This document shows positions 29,067 through 42,639 of a stretch of DNA of 64,000 nucleotides, one piece after another. The translations under genes were made by a program, and so were the position numbers. The notes beneath the pieces are model-generated. The model had not been told where the DNA came from and made no database searches. It saw nothing but the letters and a program-made list of their open reading frames with translations. Each line of letters starts with the position of its first letter. The first letter of the stretch is position 1. The stretch spans positions 14,158,619-14,222,618 of the forward strand of contig NC_080057.1 in the NCBI RefSeq assembly GCF_026212465.1, in the 5' to 3' direction. This DNA is from Amaranthus tricolor. Taxonomy: Eukaryota; Streptophyta; Magnoliopsida; Caryophyllales; Amaranthaceae.

Positions 29067-32000
29067 ATGGGTTTTGACAATGACTGCATCTTAAATATTC
29101 AATCGCTTGCTGGAGAATACTTCTGTCCTGTTTGTCATCTTCTTGTCTATCCAAATGAGGCTTTGCAGGCACAATGCACTCATTTATACTGTAAGCCATG
29201 TCTGACTTATGTTGTTAGCACAACACATGCTTGTCCTTATGATGGGTACCGGGTGATGGAATCAGATTGCAAGGTTTGCTTTATTATCTTATCAGTGATG
29301 CTTGGTTTTTGGTTAACTGTATGGTGATTACGACGCATTCTTATTGTGATAATGTTTCTTTTCTATCACAGCCACTGTCGGAGTCCAATAAAGCACTGGC
29401 AGATACAATAGGGAAAATTCAAGTTCATTGCCTGTATTATAGGACTGGATGTACATGGCAAGGTGCTTTATGTGACTGCATATCTCATTGTTCCTCGTGT
29501 TCATTTGGAGAGTCTCCAGTTCTATGCAACAGATGCGGAATTCAGATTGTGCATCGCCAGGTGCAGGAACATGCGCAAAACTGTCCTGTGAGTTGAGACG
29601 TAACCTCTTGTTTATTATTTGACATATTTTATCACAATGCTTGTATTGAAATCAATCTGGAAAATGCCTCAAAGCAGGGTGCACAATCTCAGGCGCAACA
29701 GTCAGGCACTGCACAGGATAATACATCCACTGGAGTTGGAGCTGGAGCTTCAGCAAATCAAAGCCAGACGACGACTCAGACAGGAACTCTGGTTTCTCAA
29801 GCTCAGACAACTCAAACTACTGCTCCTGCTGTATCTGGTCAAGATTCTAACCACGGAGGCAATTCTACTGTGCAACCACAAGCAGCACAAGCTGCAATGC
29901 CCACTGCAGAACAGTGGCAACAATACCAGCAGCAATACCAACAGTACTATCAGCAGTATCCTGGATATGATCCTTACCAACAGCAATATCAATATTACTA
30001 TCAGTATCAGCAAGGTGCTCAACAGTATCCACAACAGGCTGTGCAAGGTTATCCTCCTCAGGCTTATGGGCAAGCCCAACCACAGGTTTATGGTCAAACT
30101 CAGACTCAACCCCAACTCCAGACTCAACAGCAGGTCCAGCCTCATGCTCAGCCCCAGCCTCTTACACATCCCCAACCACAACCGCAACCTCAAGCTTCAG
30201 CCCAAACTGCACTAACAGCTGTCAATGCACCACCACAAGTTCAGCCATCGGTTCATGTACAGCCTAAAATGCAAACTCAAGTTCAAGCACCTCCATCTCA
30301 AGCACTTTCATATAACCAGTCTCAGCCATTAACCCAATCTCAGCCCTATTCTCAGTCGCAGCCTGTTTCTCAACAGCAGTTGCAGCCACCTCAGTATCAG
30401 CAAACTCATACTCAGATGCAGCATCTTAATGCCCAACCTTATCCACCTTCGCAAGCCCAAACGCAAACCCAGCATTACCCCTATCCACATCCACAATCTC
30501 AGGTACAAGCACAACCTCATTTGCAACAGAATTTACAGGCGTCTGCTCATCCTCCGGCTCAACAAAATCAGCCTATGAATCCTAGTGCCCAACTTCAGAC
30601 GCAGAATGCTGTAACTGGTTACCAATCATATCCCCAGCCACAGCCTCAACCTCAAATGCAGGTGGGAGCTGCACGTCCAACGCAAATTCCTGGTGCCCAG
30701 CCTCAGTACCCAGTGCAAATGCAGGGGAATTTCCCTCAAGCTTCTCAGATGTATCCTGCTCAAGCCTATCCTAACATTACAAGTCAACAGCCAGCTCTGT
30801 CATCTGCACAAGTTCAACCTCCAAGCAGGCCTCCAGCACAGCAGCTGCCTGTTCAGCCTCATCCGCAGCAGCCTGGATATCCGGTTCAGCAGCGTCCTGG
30901 TGTGCAGGCTACACAACAGCAGTATGGACAGCAGCAAGCTTTTCATGGACATGTTTTTGCACAGCCACAACCACATCCACAGCCACATCCACCTATGACA
31001 GCTCAAGCACATGCCCAAGGTCCTCCTCAACTGACGCAGCCACCTCAGCAGAATTATGGACTAGGGTATGGTGTTCAACCTAATGCTACTCAAAGTTATG
31101 CCGCCCGACCAGCCACTCAAGGAACGGGTAACCAAACATATGCTCCTGCTGTTGGACTTACTGGTTTGGGTCAGGTTAGGCCCTCCCCTGTAAATCAGGC
31201 TAATTCAATGAGAATGAACAATCAGCTTCTTTCTGAACAGCAGACTGGTCAATCCCAACAACCTTTAAGAGCTACAGGTGGTGAAAAGACTCATGATCAG
31301 ATGTTGGATAGTAGCATTTATGATCAAAATAATCCGAACAAGGAGGCTAGAGATTTAGCTGGGTTTAAAAAGGATGAAACTAAAATAAAATCAGAAAGTG
31401 CTTTAGATGGTGGTGCTGATGGAAACAACAGGACAACACCAGTTACAGAGCCTAAGGTCTCGGAAAATGATATTCAGGATAGCAAATCAAGGATCAAGGC
31501 AGATGGATTTGAGGGTGTATCAAAGCCGTCACCTGGTGCAAATTCGACCAAAAATGGTGCTCAGGATCTTAAAGATGTCGGGAAGAAGGCTGAGGTGCAG
31601 GACTTAAAGCATAGAACTAACACTGGAGCTAGTGCAGCTGCACCAGCTTCTAATTCTGGTACAAATTCATTTCCTTCTGCTGGTCAGGGAAGAAATCAGC
31701 TTCAAGTAATGCAGTATGGGCCTTCAGCACACCTCGGACCTGGTGGTGCATCTATGCCACAATCCACGCTTCATCCTTATAACACCCAGAAGCCAACAGC
31801 GGGACATCATCTTAATCAATTGAGACCACAAGGACCTGGACAAGCTCCTCCAAGACCACCTTTCAATGCACCTGAGAACTCCCAGCCCCCTCTTCATGAG
31901 CAACCCCTTGGTCCTTTGCCTCAGGAAAATGCATCTGGGGCTATGTCAATCCCTGGCTCATCAGCATCTTATGCTAGAACTGGAAATATGGGCTATCGTC

Positions 32001-33745
32001 AAGGTAATATGCCTCCTTATCAAGGTGGCCAATTGCAGAATCCTCCTGGCGAACCTTTTGTTGGACCCTCATTTGCTGCTCAAAGGCATGGTGCACTTGA
32101 CTTTCATGTTGGTGCAAAGGGGAGAGAACAAGCTGATGTCGAGCGCCGTCCTCCATTTCCAATGGAAAATGAAACATTTCCTCAGAGGCCTGGTTATTTT
32201 GATGCTAGAAAACCAGAGCCACTTCCTCATGGATCCACGGAGAGAGCTCCGTATGGGTCACTTCATCCTGGTTCTCAGCCTGGGGCTGTGAAGTTTGGTG
32301 ATGCTTCACCTCATGATTCTATGTCTGCACCTGGGATGAGAGATGGAAGGGTGAATCGATTCCATGAAGAGCATTTGCAACACTTTCCTCATAGGGACTT
32401 TGAACACGATTCGAGGAAATTTCCAAGACCATCTCATTTTGAAGCCGGACCATCATCAAAATATGGGACTCAATTTCCAACATCCGGGGCACTTGATCAT
32501 GGTCCTCACGTATTTGACAAAGGACCACATGGATTTGACCGTAATTCTGGATTGAAAAAAGATTCTCTTGCTGGTTCTGGCCCTTCAAGATTGTTTCCTC
32601 CAAATCTTAATCATGCTATTGAAAAGGGCCAAGCTACTAGTTTTCCTGATGATAGCAGGAGGAGAGGAGATTTTGGACACCATCCTGAATTTCCTGGTTC
32701 AGCAACTGGTCCTGTTTTTGGTCGATCCCGCATGGATAGTGTGCCACCTGGAAGTCCTGGTAGGGAATTTCCTGGGTTTCCTTCTCGATCATTCGGAACC
32801 TATGGGGATGTAGGTGGAAATAATTTTCCTAACGAACCATTTGGGAAATCATTACATGATAACAGGTTTCCAGTTCCTCCCAATCACTTGCTTAGGGGTG
32901 AACGTGATTTTGCTGGTAATTTGCGTGCAGGTGAGCATTTGGCCAGCGGTCCTCATAATCCAGATATGCTCCCTTTACATTTACAAAGGGATCATATGGG
33001 TCCTCGGAATTTGCATATGGGGGATGTAAAAACATTTGGTTCATCTGGTGGCCATCCACGGATGGGAGAATCTCCCCTAGCAGAAAAGTTTCACCAACAC
33101 CTGCCTTTTGGAGAATCCTTTGGAGGTGAGAAACCCGGGCGCCCTCTGATGGGTGAACTTGAATTTAAGGGTGCCTCTGGTTTTCAGCGTTATGCATGTG
33201 AAGGTGGTTTTTACCCTGTAAGTACTTCTGTTTTGAATTATTCTTAGGCATATTGGTTTTAGAAGATGATTTGTTTCTGGTAGCTTATTCCCCTAGAGGT
33301 ACCTTTTTTTAGGAGGAGAGGGAACCTTTTGATAATCCAAGAAAGTGGATGGCTGGAAGCATTATGTGCCGCATTTGTAAGGTTGAATGTGGAACTGTGG
33401 AAGGTTTGGACCTGCATTCGCAATCAAGAGAACACCAGAGAAAGGCTAGGGATATAGTCTTAAACATCAAACAGCAGAATAAGAAACAGAAGTAAGTTGC
33501 TATATGTGCTGTATGCTATTCTGCATTTGTTTGTCTGCTTTCCATCTCGCTTGGATCTTTTGGGAAGAGGGGCCACTTTGGGTAGGATTTATATGGAGGA
33601 TTTGTGTTAGCTGCTGCTATTTCTAGGCGTAATTTGTTGATTTTCTTTGTTGAGCAGGATGTTGAAAGACCCAGCTTCAATTCAAGGAAGAGATGGGGGG
33701 AGGCCCAAGAAGGCTGGCTTTCAGGGTCGTGGAAACAAGCGTTAA
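29067..33745 (+). CDS. RING / TRAF-type zinc finger, Gln/Pro-rich protein with C-terminal C2H2 finger
   Basis: Five coding exons with GT-AG borders and continuous phase: 29067-29273, 29372-29587, 29678-33217, 33313-33491 and 33658-33745, about 1409 aa. Residues 20-59 form a C3HC3D RING (C20, C23, C37, H39, C42, C45, C56, D59). Residues 89-140 form two TRAF-type fingers (C89, C96, H108, C112; C121, C124, H136, C140). From about 142 to 600 the chain is a Gln/Pro/Tyr-rich low-complexity region (QQYQQYYQQYPGYDPYQQQY type), then a charged, Gly/Pro/Phe-rich disordered region to about 1320. The end has a U1/matrin-type C2H2 finger (C1340, C1343, H1356, H1362) and a basic tail GRPKKAGFQGRGNKR. The RING suggests ubiquitin ligase activity; the C-terminal finger and basic tail suggest RNA or DNA contact in the nucleus. 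Both are inferences. I do not know a gene name. Confidence 0.93.
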
Positions 33746-34471
33746 ATGGCGTGATGGTTGTTTTGGCTGACAAACAATCGAGTGATTTTGTAGCTGACAG
33801 TCTGCATTTTTTCCTTCAGTATTTTGCATTTAGTGAATAGGTGATGCAGCTTTCCGTGTCTCTTTCTTTTGCTGGTTGGTTTATGCCAGTTTTGTTATTT
33901 CAGGTTGCTGATATGTTAGTGGAGATGGTATTTTGGGAGTATGTGGACTGAAGTTTCAGTGACAGTTAAGTTACTTTGTTTGACTTTGTGCTTATAATAT
34001 TTTGGAGTTTAAATATGCTGGTGTGAAATTTTTTCACGACCCATCATTTTAATGCTAATCAGTCTCTTTGCTGTAACTAAGTATCTTTTTTCCCTTTGTT
34101 TTGTTGCATTTGTTTACACTTCTGTTAACTACATTGCCACGTTTTTTCTTCCACTTTCTTTTCATAACGTCATTTTGCTGGAGATGGGTACCATCTCTGG
34201 CTCATCACATTTTTGGAAATAATTGGAATGTTTAGTGATTGGTCATAATTACAAATTTTCTTGTGTCTACTCAAAAAAAAAAATTATGTTTCTGGGTTTA
34301 CAGTGTCATTTTGATGTGCAAAAAGGGTAAGGATGGTGTTTGGAGAAAGGGAGATAACGGGGGTATATAGGGTAAATATTTTTGGGAGGATACATTGTGA
34401 CTGATAGAAATTGGGTACAAATTAAAGTAGATAGAGGAGATTTAAGAGATTCTTAGATCAATCAAGTTTGT

Positions 34472-34510
<39 letters not shown>

Positions 34511-35165
34511 GCTGTGAGAGCTATCCTTGGAGACTTTTGCTTTACCTCCTTCTGTGGCCTTCGGACGGATGTTTATGTAGAAGGTATTTTCCATCAAAGT
34601 GATGATTTTTCTCCTTACAAAATGGTCTTGATTGTCACCAGGGGATACTGTTCTAATTTAACCTTGGCTCATGTTGTATTTTAGAATCTACTCCCAAATA
34701 TTTTGGTTTAGATAATTTTCTTTTGAGAAAGGTTTTGAAGAATTTGAACAATCTCTAATCATTATAGTCAGCTCTTCATTATATGATTCACGCTTTCGTA
34801 TTAGAGCTGGTTTATTTTTTAGAACTTTTTCAGCTCTTCATTATATGATTCAGGCTTTCGTATTAGAGCTGGTTTATTTTTAGAACTTTTTATTATACTT
34901 TTAATGTCGACATCTAAAACAAGATTGTGCGAGCTCTCTTCCGGATAATCATTACCAATTAATTGTGTAGGTTATACTTTATTTTGGAAGTTGGTTTAGA
35001 TGCTTCTAGGTGTGGATGATGTTCTATCTTGTTGCTTTTTTCGGAGAGGGAATTTCATTTATTACTTGTTATTGTTTCATTAGTCAATAATAAGTTTTAT
35101 TAATAGCTATGACTTGATGATTATATTATAGGTACTATTATATTAATTATTATGATTATATTTAA
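33746..35165. other. 3' UTR and downstream intergenic DNA
   Basis: 3' UTR of the RING-TRAF gene probably runs to about 34000-34100; no single poly(A) signal stands out. A pure T run lies at 34475-34509. A 62-bp direct duplication (CAGCTCTTCATTATATGATT, CTTTCGTATTAGAGCTGG) occupies 34769-34891. No other gene is seen. Confidence 0.6.
34769..34891. repeat. 62-bp tandem duplication
   Basis: Two adjacent copies starting at 34769 and 34831 share CAGCTCTTCATTATATGATT and GCTTTCGTATTAGAGCTGG, with one substitution and one T indel noticed. Confidence 0.95.
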
Positions 35166-35167
35166 TA

Positions 35168-35424
35168 CTTCCTTCGTTCGAATTTACTCGCAACATTGGA
35201 TATAATGACACTATTCACTTATCTCCTTTAATTTGTGATTAATTTATAATTTATAAGTTAAAACATAGTCAATTGAGATCTTGTTTGATTCGTCTCGATG
35301 CAAAGATTATTAATATCTAATTTTTATAATTTTTTTTGTACATAATTATAGATATTAAGGATTGAATTAGTGCACTGGACTGCGTGGAAAAGCAAATGTT
35401 GCGAGTATTTTGGAACGGTGGAAG
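35168..35424. mobile_element. Stowaway-like MITE, family A copy 1 (257 bp)
   Basis: Flanked by TA on both sides. The left end CTTCCTTCGTTCGAATTTAC and ACTCGCAACATT is mirrored by the right end AATGTTGCGAGTATTTTGGAACGGTGGAAG, giving about 30-bp inverted repeats. The internal GATCTTGTTTGATTCGTCTC and CAAAGATTATTAATAT recur in the copies at about 50953-51211 and, inverted, 60526-60780. Short, AT-rich and non-coding, as expected for mariner-derived MITEs. Confidence 0.85.
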
Positions 35425-35426
35425 TA

Positions 35427-38400
35427 ATTTTTAGGGATAAAAACTAAAAATTAAATAATTTTGTTTGAGAAATAGTAAAAAATGACGTACTTAAATACTT
35501 GGATCCGCACTCGTAATTAATATTCGTACCCAAGTCAAGGTAATATAGTGTTTAACTAATGTGATGTAAAAAGATTCTGCAGGAGAAACTGTAAATGAAA
35601 AATGGAAATATCAAATAAGGATGAGGGTGTATATCTTAAAGAAAATAGAGCTCATCATCTTATGAGGGGTGCTATTTTATTATGAGGGGGTAAGGGGACA
35701 TATGTCAATGCGTTTCCTTTAGATTTTAAGCTGGAATTCTCTGTTTTATGTTACGTGCTATAACTTTTCTTATTGAAATCTGAAAGGAATATTGTGTTCA
35801 ATTTGATTCTTTTATTTACATGGATTATTTGAATTGCCTATGAAGTTGCATAGAAAGCTTGTATATTGGGGTTATCTTATGATGAAATTTTGATCAAGAG
35901 ACCAATGTAGTAATGCTTTGTTATTATCAGTTTCAACATGCCCTGGTTGGGATTGTAGGGGGCAATTGGTTAGAATTTTTCTTTTGTTTGGAAATATCCA
36001 TTTTGTTTGGTCATATACTCGTATCTGGTGTGTGTGGTCTGGGATCTTTTTTATGAATGAAAGGACAAATTGCTAATGCATCAAGCTGATGCTAAGCATT
36101 AACTCTCAGCTTCTCGTCTTTCGATAGGTTTGACTTGCTTTTTGTAAGTAGTGATTTAAGACTAATCCTCAACATAACATTGTAAATTGGTAATAGTGGC
36201 TGAACTGATTCTTCTAGCTCTTTACTGATAAAAGCTGACCTATCTGATTATAATTGTACTACAAAAAAATCTCGACTTAGCTAGTTCTTCATACGTCGGC
36301 CAGCCATTGAGCCTGTTGGACCTGTGCTTTATTAACCTTTGGAATTTTACTCATTAAAATTTTATATGACTGTGCATAAATGTCTTTAACTAATTAAAGC
36401 TGTTTTTCCTGATGAAAATTGATATATACATATGAAATAATGTAAAACTTGATTTCAAATTAAGAACAGGGCCTTAGGGTGCACAATAAAGGTGTACATG
36501 GAATTGATACAAAGTTAAATATCATGTAATCCTCTAGGTGTACATGGAATTTGTATGGGTGATATTTCTGGCTTTGATCTTTTATGGCTGTGTATGTTGG
36601 CATGGTTTACTATAAAATTTTGAAAATAGATTTTGAAGTCTGAATACTAGCTAAAGCTTGTACTGTGCTTGGTCTAATTTAAGTTTTTGAAAATAAAGGG
36701 GCAGAGCTCCAGAGTAAAAGTTAAAGGCTGTAGTTTTTTGAAGAGAGCAATTGGAAACGCAAGGTTTTTATTTCTTTTTTTTTTTTAAAAAAAAATGATA
36801 CGATATAGCATTTGATGGTATTGTGAATCTGTGATACTCTAGGGAGATGAACTTTGTAATGCAAGTTCAAGTCTTGTCATCAATAGGAGGATCGACCTGC
36901 AGTTCCGGGATTTAGATTCAAAACCACGGGAGGGTAATAGGATGGACTGTTGATGACCTTCGGGCACTCTTGTGATGCAACATGTACTCTTCTTATCTGG
37001 GGGAACGTGTCATTTGTGGGCTTTAGGGTTAAAAATTGCTAGTATACTAGGGTGGGTTATTAAAGGTAATTTTGAGAGCATTCAAAGCATTGATTAAAAC
37101 GTGGGATGATCATGAAAGTCAAGATTATTAAATTTGTTGCTCTGAAAATTGTGTATGCTCACCAATTAGTGTCCACAAATTATAAAACTTGATCTTCAGC
37201 TCTTGTACCATCGCTTCAAATGTACCTCTGAGGGAGAATTTAATTATAGTTGTTGGTTTTCCTTAAAAGAGTAAGATTACATCAATGTATTTATCTTCAA
37301 AAATGCTTGAATATGCTGTGCTGCAAGATTAAACACACAAACCCAAACTACATTTATAATTTTATATAAAACTGAATCAACAGATTTGAATTGTGCAAGA
37401 CTTTTCCAAAATGGCCTTTGAGAAATATAACAGCTTTTCAAGCATTTATTGTTTTAGGTTGCAAGTAAGATTGAAAAAGCTTGAGATGAATTTCTCATGT
37501 CAATAAGATGGTTACTCAAGTTTAGCCAATGACTTATTCTAGAAACTTTGATTGGTTAGAAATTTGTTCTTCAGTATGACGTCTTAGCTTTTATGGACCT
37601 TGGTTGAATAAGAGATTTCTTTGCTAGCTTTTTATTTACTTGGGAGAAAGAAGTTTCGAATTTGTCTAGAGCTCAAAGTGATAATCCTAGTACTTGAAAG
37701 TGATACTCTTGAGGGCTGTTTAATTGGGGCAAGACCTGATTGACTATAACTGTTAGCTAAATATGAAACCCAATTGAATATAGGCATGTGACAAAATCTT
37801 AAAATGATCTGATTCAAAACTATAGACTCGAAAATACCCGTGGTCTCCAGGTTGTTTGTTTTAAATAATATATATTGTCTTATGTTTTTGTCATAATTTG
37901 CTGTTATGACCCCTAGTTGAAAATGAGAGAAATTAGCAAAATTATAAAGCTAAGTCTAGGACCGGGAGAATTATCTTCTAGAAATGTATAGTTGGTTAAC
38001 ATTGTGAGAATGACACCATGATAGTGGAGTATGTAATGGTTGCTTCTAAATTAGAATGAATATACATGATGTTAACATCAATAACAATGCCATAACCTTA
38101 ACCTTTCTCATTAAATGGACTTTTAGGCCTTAATCTCTCATGTTAACCCTTTCTTAAATTTCCCGGTTTCTAACTTTCCACCTTTTTTATTGAAGCTGTT
38201 TTCGGTGTTTGCTGCATAACCAACAAAGACAATTTTCCTCCATCTTATCATTAGTCTAATTCTTTGCGACAAAATGTCACATTTATTTGTTTTTGTTCAT
38301 GTACCGTTCCATATTGTTGGGATGAAGACTTAGGAATTGTTGTTATCATTGGTTTAGCAAAATAAAAGACTTGAGCTTGAGTTTTGTTTGGATTGATTTA

Positions 38401-41400
38401 GGTTTCTTAGTTGCAAGATCTTTCTCTTTGAGCCGTTGTAAACTAGCTGCAACATTTTCTTATATGTTAAGCTTTTAATTATCAGTCTTAAAACATAACT
38501 TCATCTTCTTCATATATCCTACTTAAACACTATTCCTTCAAACTAATGAATTCTAACTCTGAATTTAAATAAGTTTCTAGTACTTTAATGCATTCAAACT
38601 GTGCATTCCATTAACTTAACACTACACTTTGGGTAGGGCTTTTTTTTTAAAAATTTTTTTTTTATATATATTTGAACTTTGAATATGAGGCTTTGTATTT
38701 AATATGGAATATTTTCTTCATTCCATTTCTAAGTTTCTACTGTTAATTATAGGTTTGAATAGCATTTTACATGTTATGAGGCTAGTGCTCAAGTTGATTA
38801 TTGTTTCTGGCTGAATTTTTGTCCTACCATAGATGTTTTCAAAGTGAACCTGTCTTTTTCGGCGATGCTGACAAGGAAAAGGCTGAAAAGCAGAAAAGTT
38901 TTACCTTGCAGTCTTCTTAGAGTGTGGTAAGATCATGTCCAACCACAGGTTTTATGGGCAAACTTATGCTTATTTATAATTCAGACATTTTAAATAATCA
39001 TTTGTTGTTGTATTTAAGGTTTCTAGTTGATATTACTTTAGCTTTTTATATTTTGATTTTTTTTCGAACTATAGGTCCCCAAGCTAAAAGATCATAGTTG
39101 ATCACAATCAGTTATGTTTTTCACCATTTTATTCATGATTTGGGTTACCATTTTATAATTTATTAGAGGATACTAAGTAAGTTACAGTTAAGATCATCTC
39201 ACAAGGGATTCGTTCGTTTGTGGTCTATGTTTGTATGTGTTAAGTACTGTGGTTATTGTCAAAGAATCACGGTGCATCAAGATTTGAAATGCTGTGGTTT
39301 ATCGCAAAAGCGATGATGGCTGTGTTTTTGGATAGCTAGAATTTGAGATGAGTACCTAGTCGGTGTTACAGTACTTGTTTTAAAATGAGTAGTGATGATT
39401 TTTCACTAGTCTTTTGTACTATGAACGCCATATGGTGTTGATGGACTTGTTTCAAAATATAAGAGTGGTTGTCTCCTGAAATTAACCTGGTTGCATAATT
39501 AATAATGGTAGGCTTTGGGTTTATGCTGGGTGGGCTATAATTAAACCTTTTGGTACTTTAATGGTTTAGGTTATATTTTTTGTGGTGTTCGATGTTTCAC
39601 TTTAGTGATTTAACTTGAGGTAATCTTTTGGTATTGAGGGGATAGAAAATAAGAAATTTGAGTACAACAAAGCCAAAACACTTGCCAAAACACTTGGTAG
39701 AGCTATCCAAAGATTGGTATATGGGAGAAGGGGCGAGGCAAGGTTAGGATCATTGTTACCTAGATTGACATTAGGTTTGGAACGGGGAATGAGAACAAAA
39801 ATAAGGAACATAACCTAAATTGACTTAGTAGGGTAAAAGATAAAATATGTATAAACAGTATATTTGAAACAAAATAAAATTAATATGATTTTTTTGCTAT
39901 AAGAAATTGTATACAAGTGGGATTTTAAAGTTTTCTAGGTTTCATCTCGCTTCTTCCTTCCTTTTTTCATAAATTTGTAAATGGAGGCCAAAACACCTTA
40001 AAAAAAAGGTCTTCTAAACCGGGACGGCAAATTGAGCGATTTGGGTCGTGTTTTGTAGTGATTAGGACGAACAGACGTTCTTGGGTTGTGGAACATGGCT
40101 ACGTCCATGGGTAGGATGGTTTATATTTCCGATAGAACTATTAAGAGATAGTCTAGGCTAACTATGTTTGTTGGTTTTTAACTTTAAAAGGTAGTTGACG
40201 AAGTGTGTACCAAATCAAAACACGCAATTTGCAACCAGTTCTACAAAATGTTCTTTGATATTCTTTTACTTGTCCAAACTCCAAACTAGATCAACATCGA
40301 ACTGTGTTGAAGGGTTTGTTTTACTTGTTCCAGCCAATTATTATTATTGTTTAGAGAATTGGCTTGAGCAGTAAAATGTATGTAATAACAAATTTGATAT
40401 CGAGGAGAGAATTAATAGTAAGAGCAAATGTATAGGAATGCAAGAAAATAGGAATACATGCACGTCGGGGTTAATTATTTTTTGCCAAAGCATGTATATG
40501 GATAATAAGTTTGTACCATCCTAAAATAGTTTTTTTTTTTTTTTTTGGAAGATAACGGATTAGTGAAGTGACCATTAACTTCTAGGCCTTCCCTAGATTG
40601 GATTTGAAGAAAACAATTACTAGATAATTATTTCCCCCTTATTTTAGAGTAATATTTACCTTTACCTCCCCCAGGGGAATTGTTCAAGGGAACTATTGAT
40701 GAGAAGCTATCAACAAAATATTTATAAATTTAATCATGGTCAAAATGAACTCATGGCCATTCAAACACATAATCAATATTTAAAACTATAAAAAAATCAT
40801 AATTTGTAAATTACTAAAAAAATACGAATATTACAAAAGTTGAGATATAGAATTTTCCCCACCATCATCACCACTCAACCACCTTCATCTTCTCTCTCTT
40901 CACCTTTCACCGCCATTGACAAAGCTCGAAGGATATTTTCTAATGCTTCAAAGAGAAGAAAATCTTCATATATTCTTCTTCCAAGTAATTTTCATATGTG
41001 AAAAATTTAGTACTTGATTTCAAAATTGCAAAATCAATGTCAAATATCAAACAAGAAAATAAATATTTAGTTTTTTATATCGAAATTACAAATAAGATTG
41101 TGGGTTTGTGATGAATGATAATGAAACTTTGAGAGGGCAATTGACAAGATTGGTGTTGATGAAGGAGTAGAATGCTTTGAAATAGGAGTGTTCTCTTCTT
41201 AAAACATTTACTATCCAACAAATGCCTAACCTATAGTTTTAATATCCCTTAAATCCTTTTCTCCTTATAATATTACCAGTTACTAATTGTTATTTCTCCC
41301 ATATTATTTACCCCAACTTTTTAAAGTGAGATTTAGGCATGGCCCTAGTTGTACTTTTTCTTTTTCCCAATTAGGCAATGTTAATAAATTTGTAACTCTT

Positions 41401-42300
41401 GCATTCTTGAGAAATTGTTAAGACTGCATTGATTTTGATCTGTGTGGTCATCTCTTTGGGATGTTCTGACATGAGAATCTCGAATAGAAGTATAAAATCA
41501 TTATGTTTGTTCCATTATCAATTATTTCATTTATTTTCTGCTCAAGTACAATTTTCATTGGCTCCCTGCTCCGTAGGGTTGACTGTTTAGTAAGGTAGAA
41601 TCTGGTGGAAACTTAGGCTTGATTAGATTTACAGAAAGAGAAACAGGATCAGCTGCCTCTTGACTTTGTAGGTATCCGTATGTTTCACATTAGTAGGTTA
41701 ATTTTGCTCCCAAGTGCGTGTAGTGCACAAAGGCCGAGGTAAAACAGACAAAGAGTCTGGGATTAACTGTTGGAATTCATTTTGAAATATTGTTCAACAA
41801 TTTATGATCTTCTGATCTTATGTATAACAGTTACTAGTGGTTGCTTGTTCTTTTTTGATAGAAAATTTACCTTCCTAGATATGTATTTAGAAAAAAAAAT
41901 TTGAGAAGGCCTAAGTGACCTGTTTATAAGAGTCTAGGAACCATTCCAAAAAAAGAGTCCATGAATAATTTAGACAAGGATTTCCGTAAATGGCATATGA
42001 AACTGGAAATGTGATATAGGATTCTAGCAGGCAAATCTGTAGATGTCCTAAGGATTTTATTTGTATAATATTAGTAGTTGCATGAATCATAGCAGTCAAA
42101 AGCATGGAAGGTTATTATTCCCATGTAGGAACACTAATGCGTTGTAGGAATGATTTTTCTAATTAGTGTATCTTACCTTCCATTTTCTGTCGTCATAGAC
42201 GCTTCTTTTCCTGGGTTAGACAAACCAGGTGCGAGATGGTACTTTTGATCTATTATAGATTTATACATTTCACTTTCAAACTTGAAGCACCTATGAACTA
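35427..42300. other. Long AT-rich intergenic stretch without a supportable gene
   Basis: Frames are short and stop-rich on both strands, and base composition is T-rich and intron-like. A possible stray exon lies at about 38834-38920: after CCTACCATAG the frame reads CFQSEPVFFGDADKEKAEKQ then a few residues and TAG. Poly-T/A runs are at about 36773-36795 and 40529-40546. Nothing else is recognised. Confidence 0.5.
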
Positions 42301-42639
42301 ATTCGGATCCAGCCCATAAGTTCTTGTCCCTTTTTGTCGGTCCCAAGAAAGGGGGTGACCGGTAATTTAGTGACAATCAACTTCATAAAACTTAGTCACA
42401 TCTCCCTGATTATGACCCAAATTCGATTCTCGTGGGGGTGTTCTCTACTTAGCGATGCGCTGCACTTCTTAGCTATGGGTGTAGTGAAAATTATGCAAAG
42501 GTTGCTAGGTTCTGGTCCAAAAGCGATGCAATATTGGCCGAGTGCAGTGTCTAATCAAGGGCAAGTTATTCGTGTTATGGACGTTGTCCAGAAACAACGC
42601 GCCACATAGCCTGTGTGTGGTCTCAACGAGCAACGGCAT

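Noticed and set aside
29750..30193. Long Leu-rich minus frames opposite the Gln-rich exon
   Set aside because: Antisense shadow of CAG/CAA codons (CTG/TTG on the other strand).
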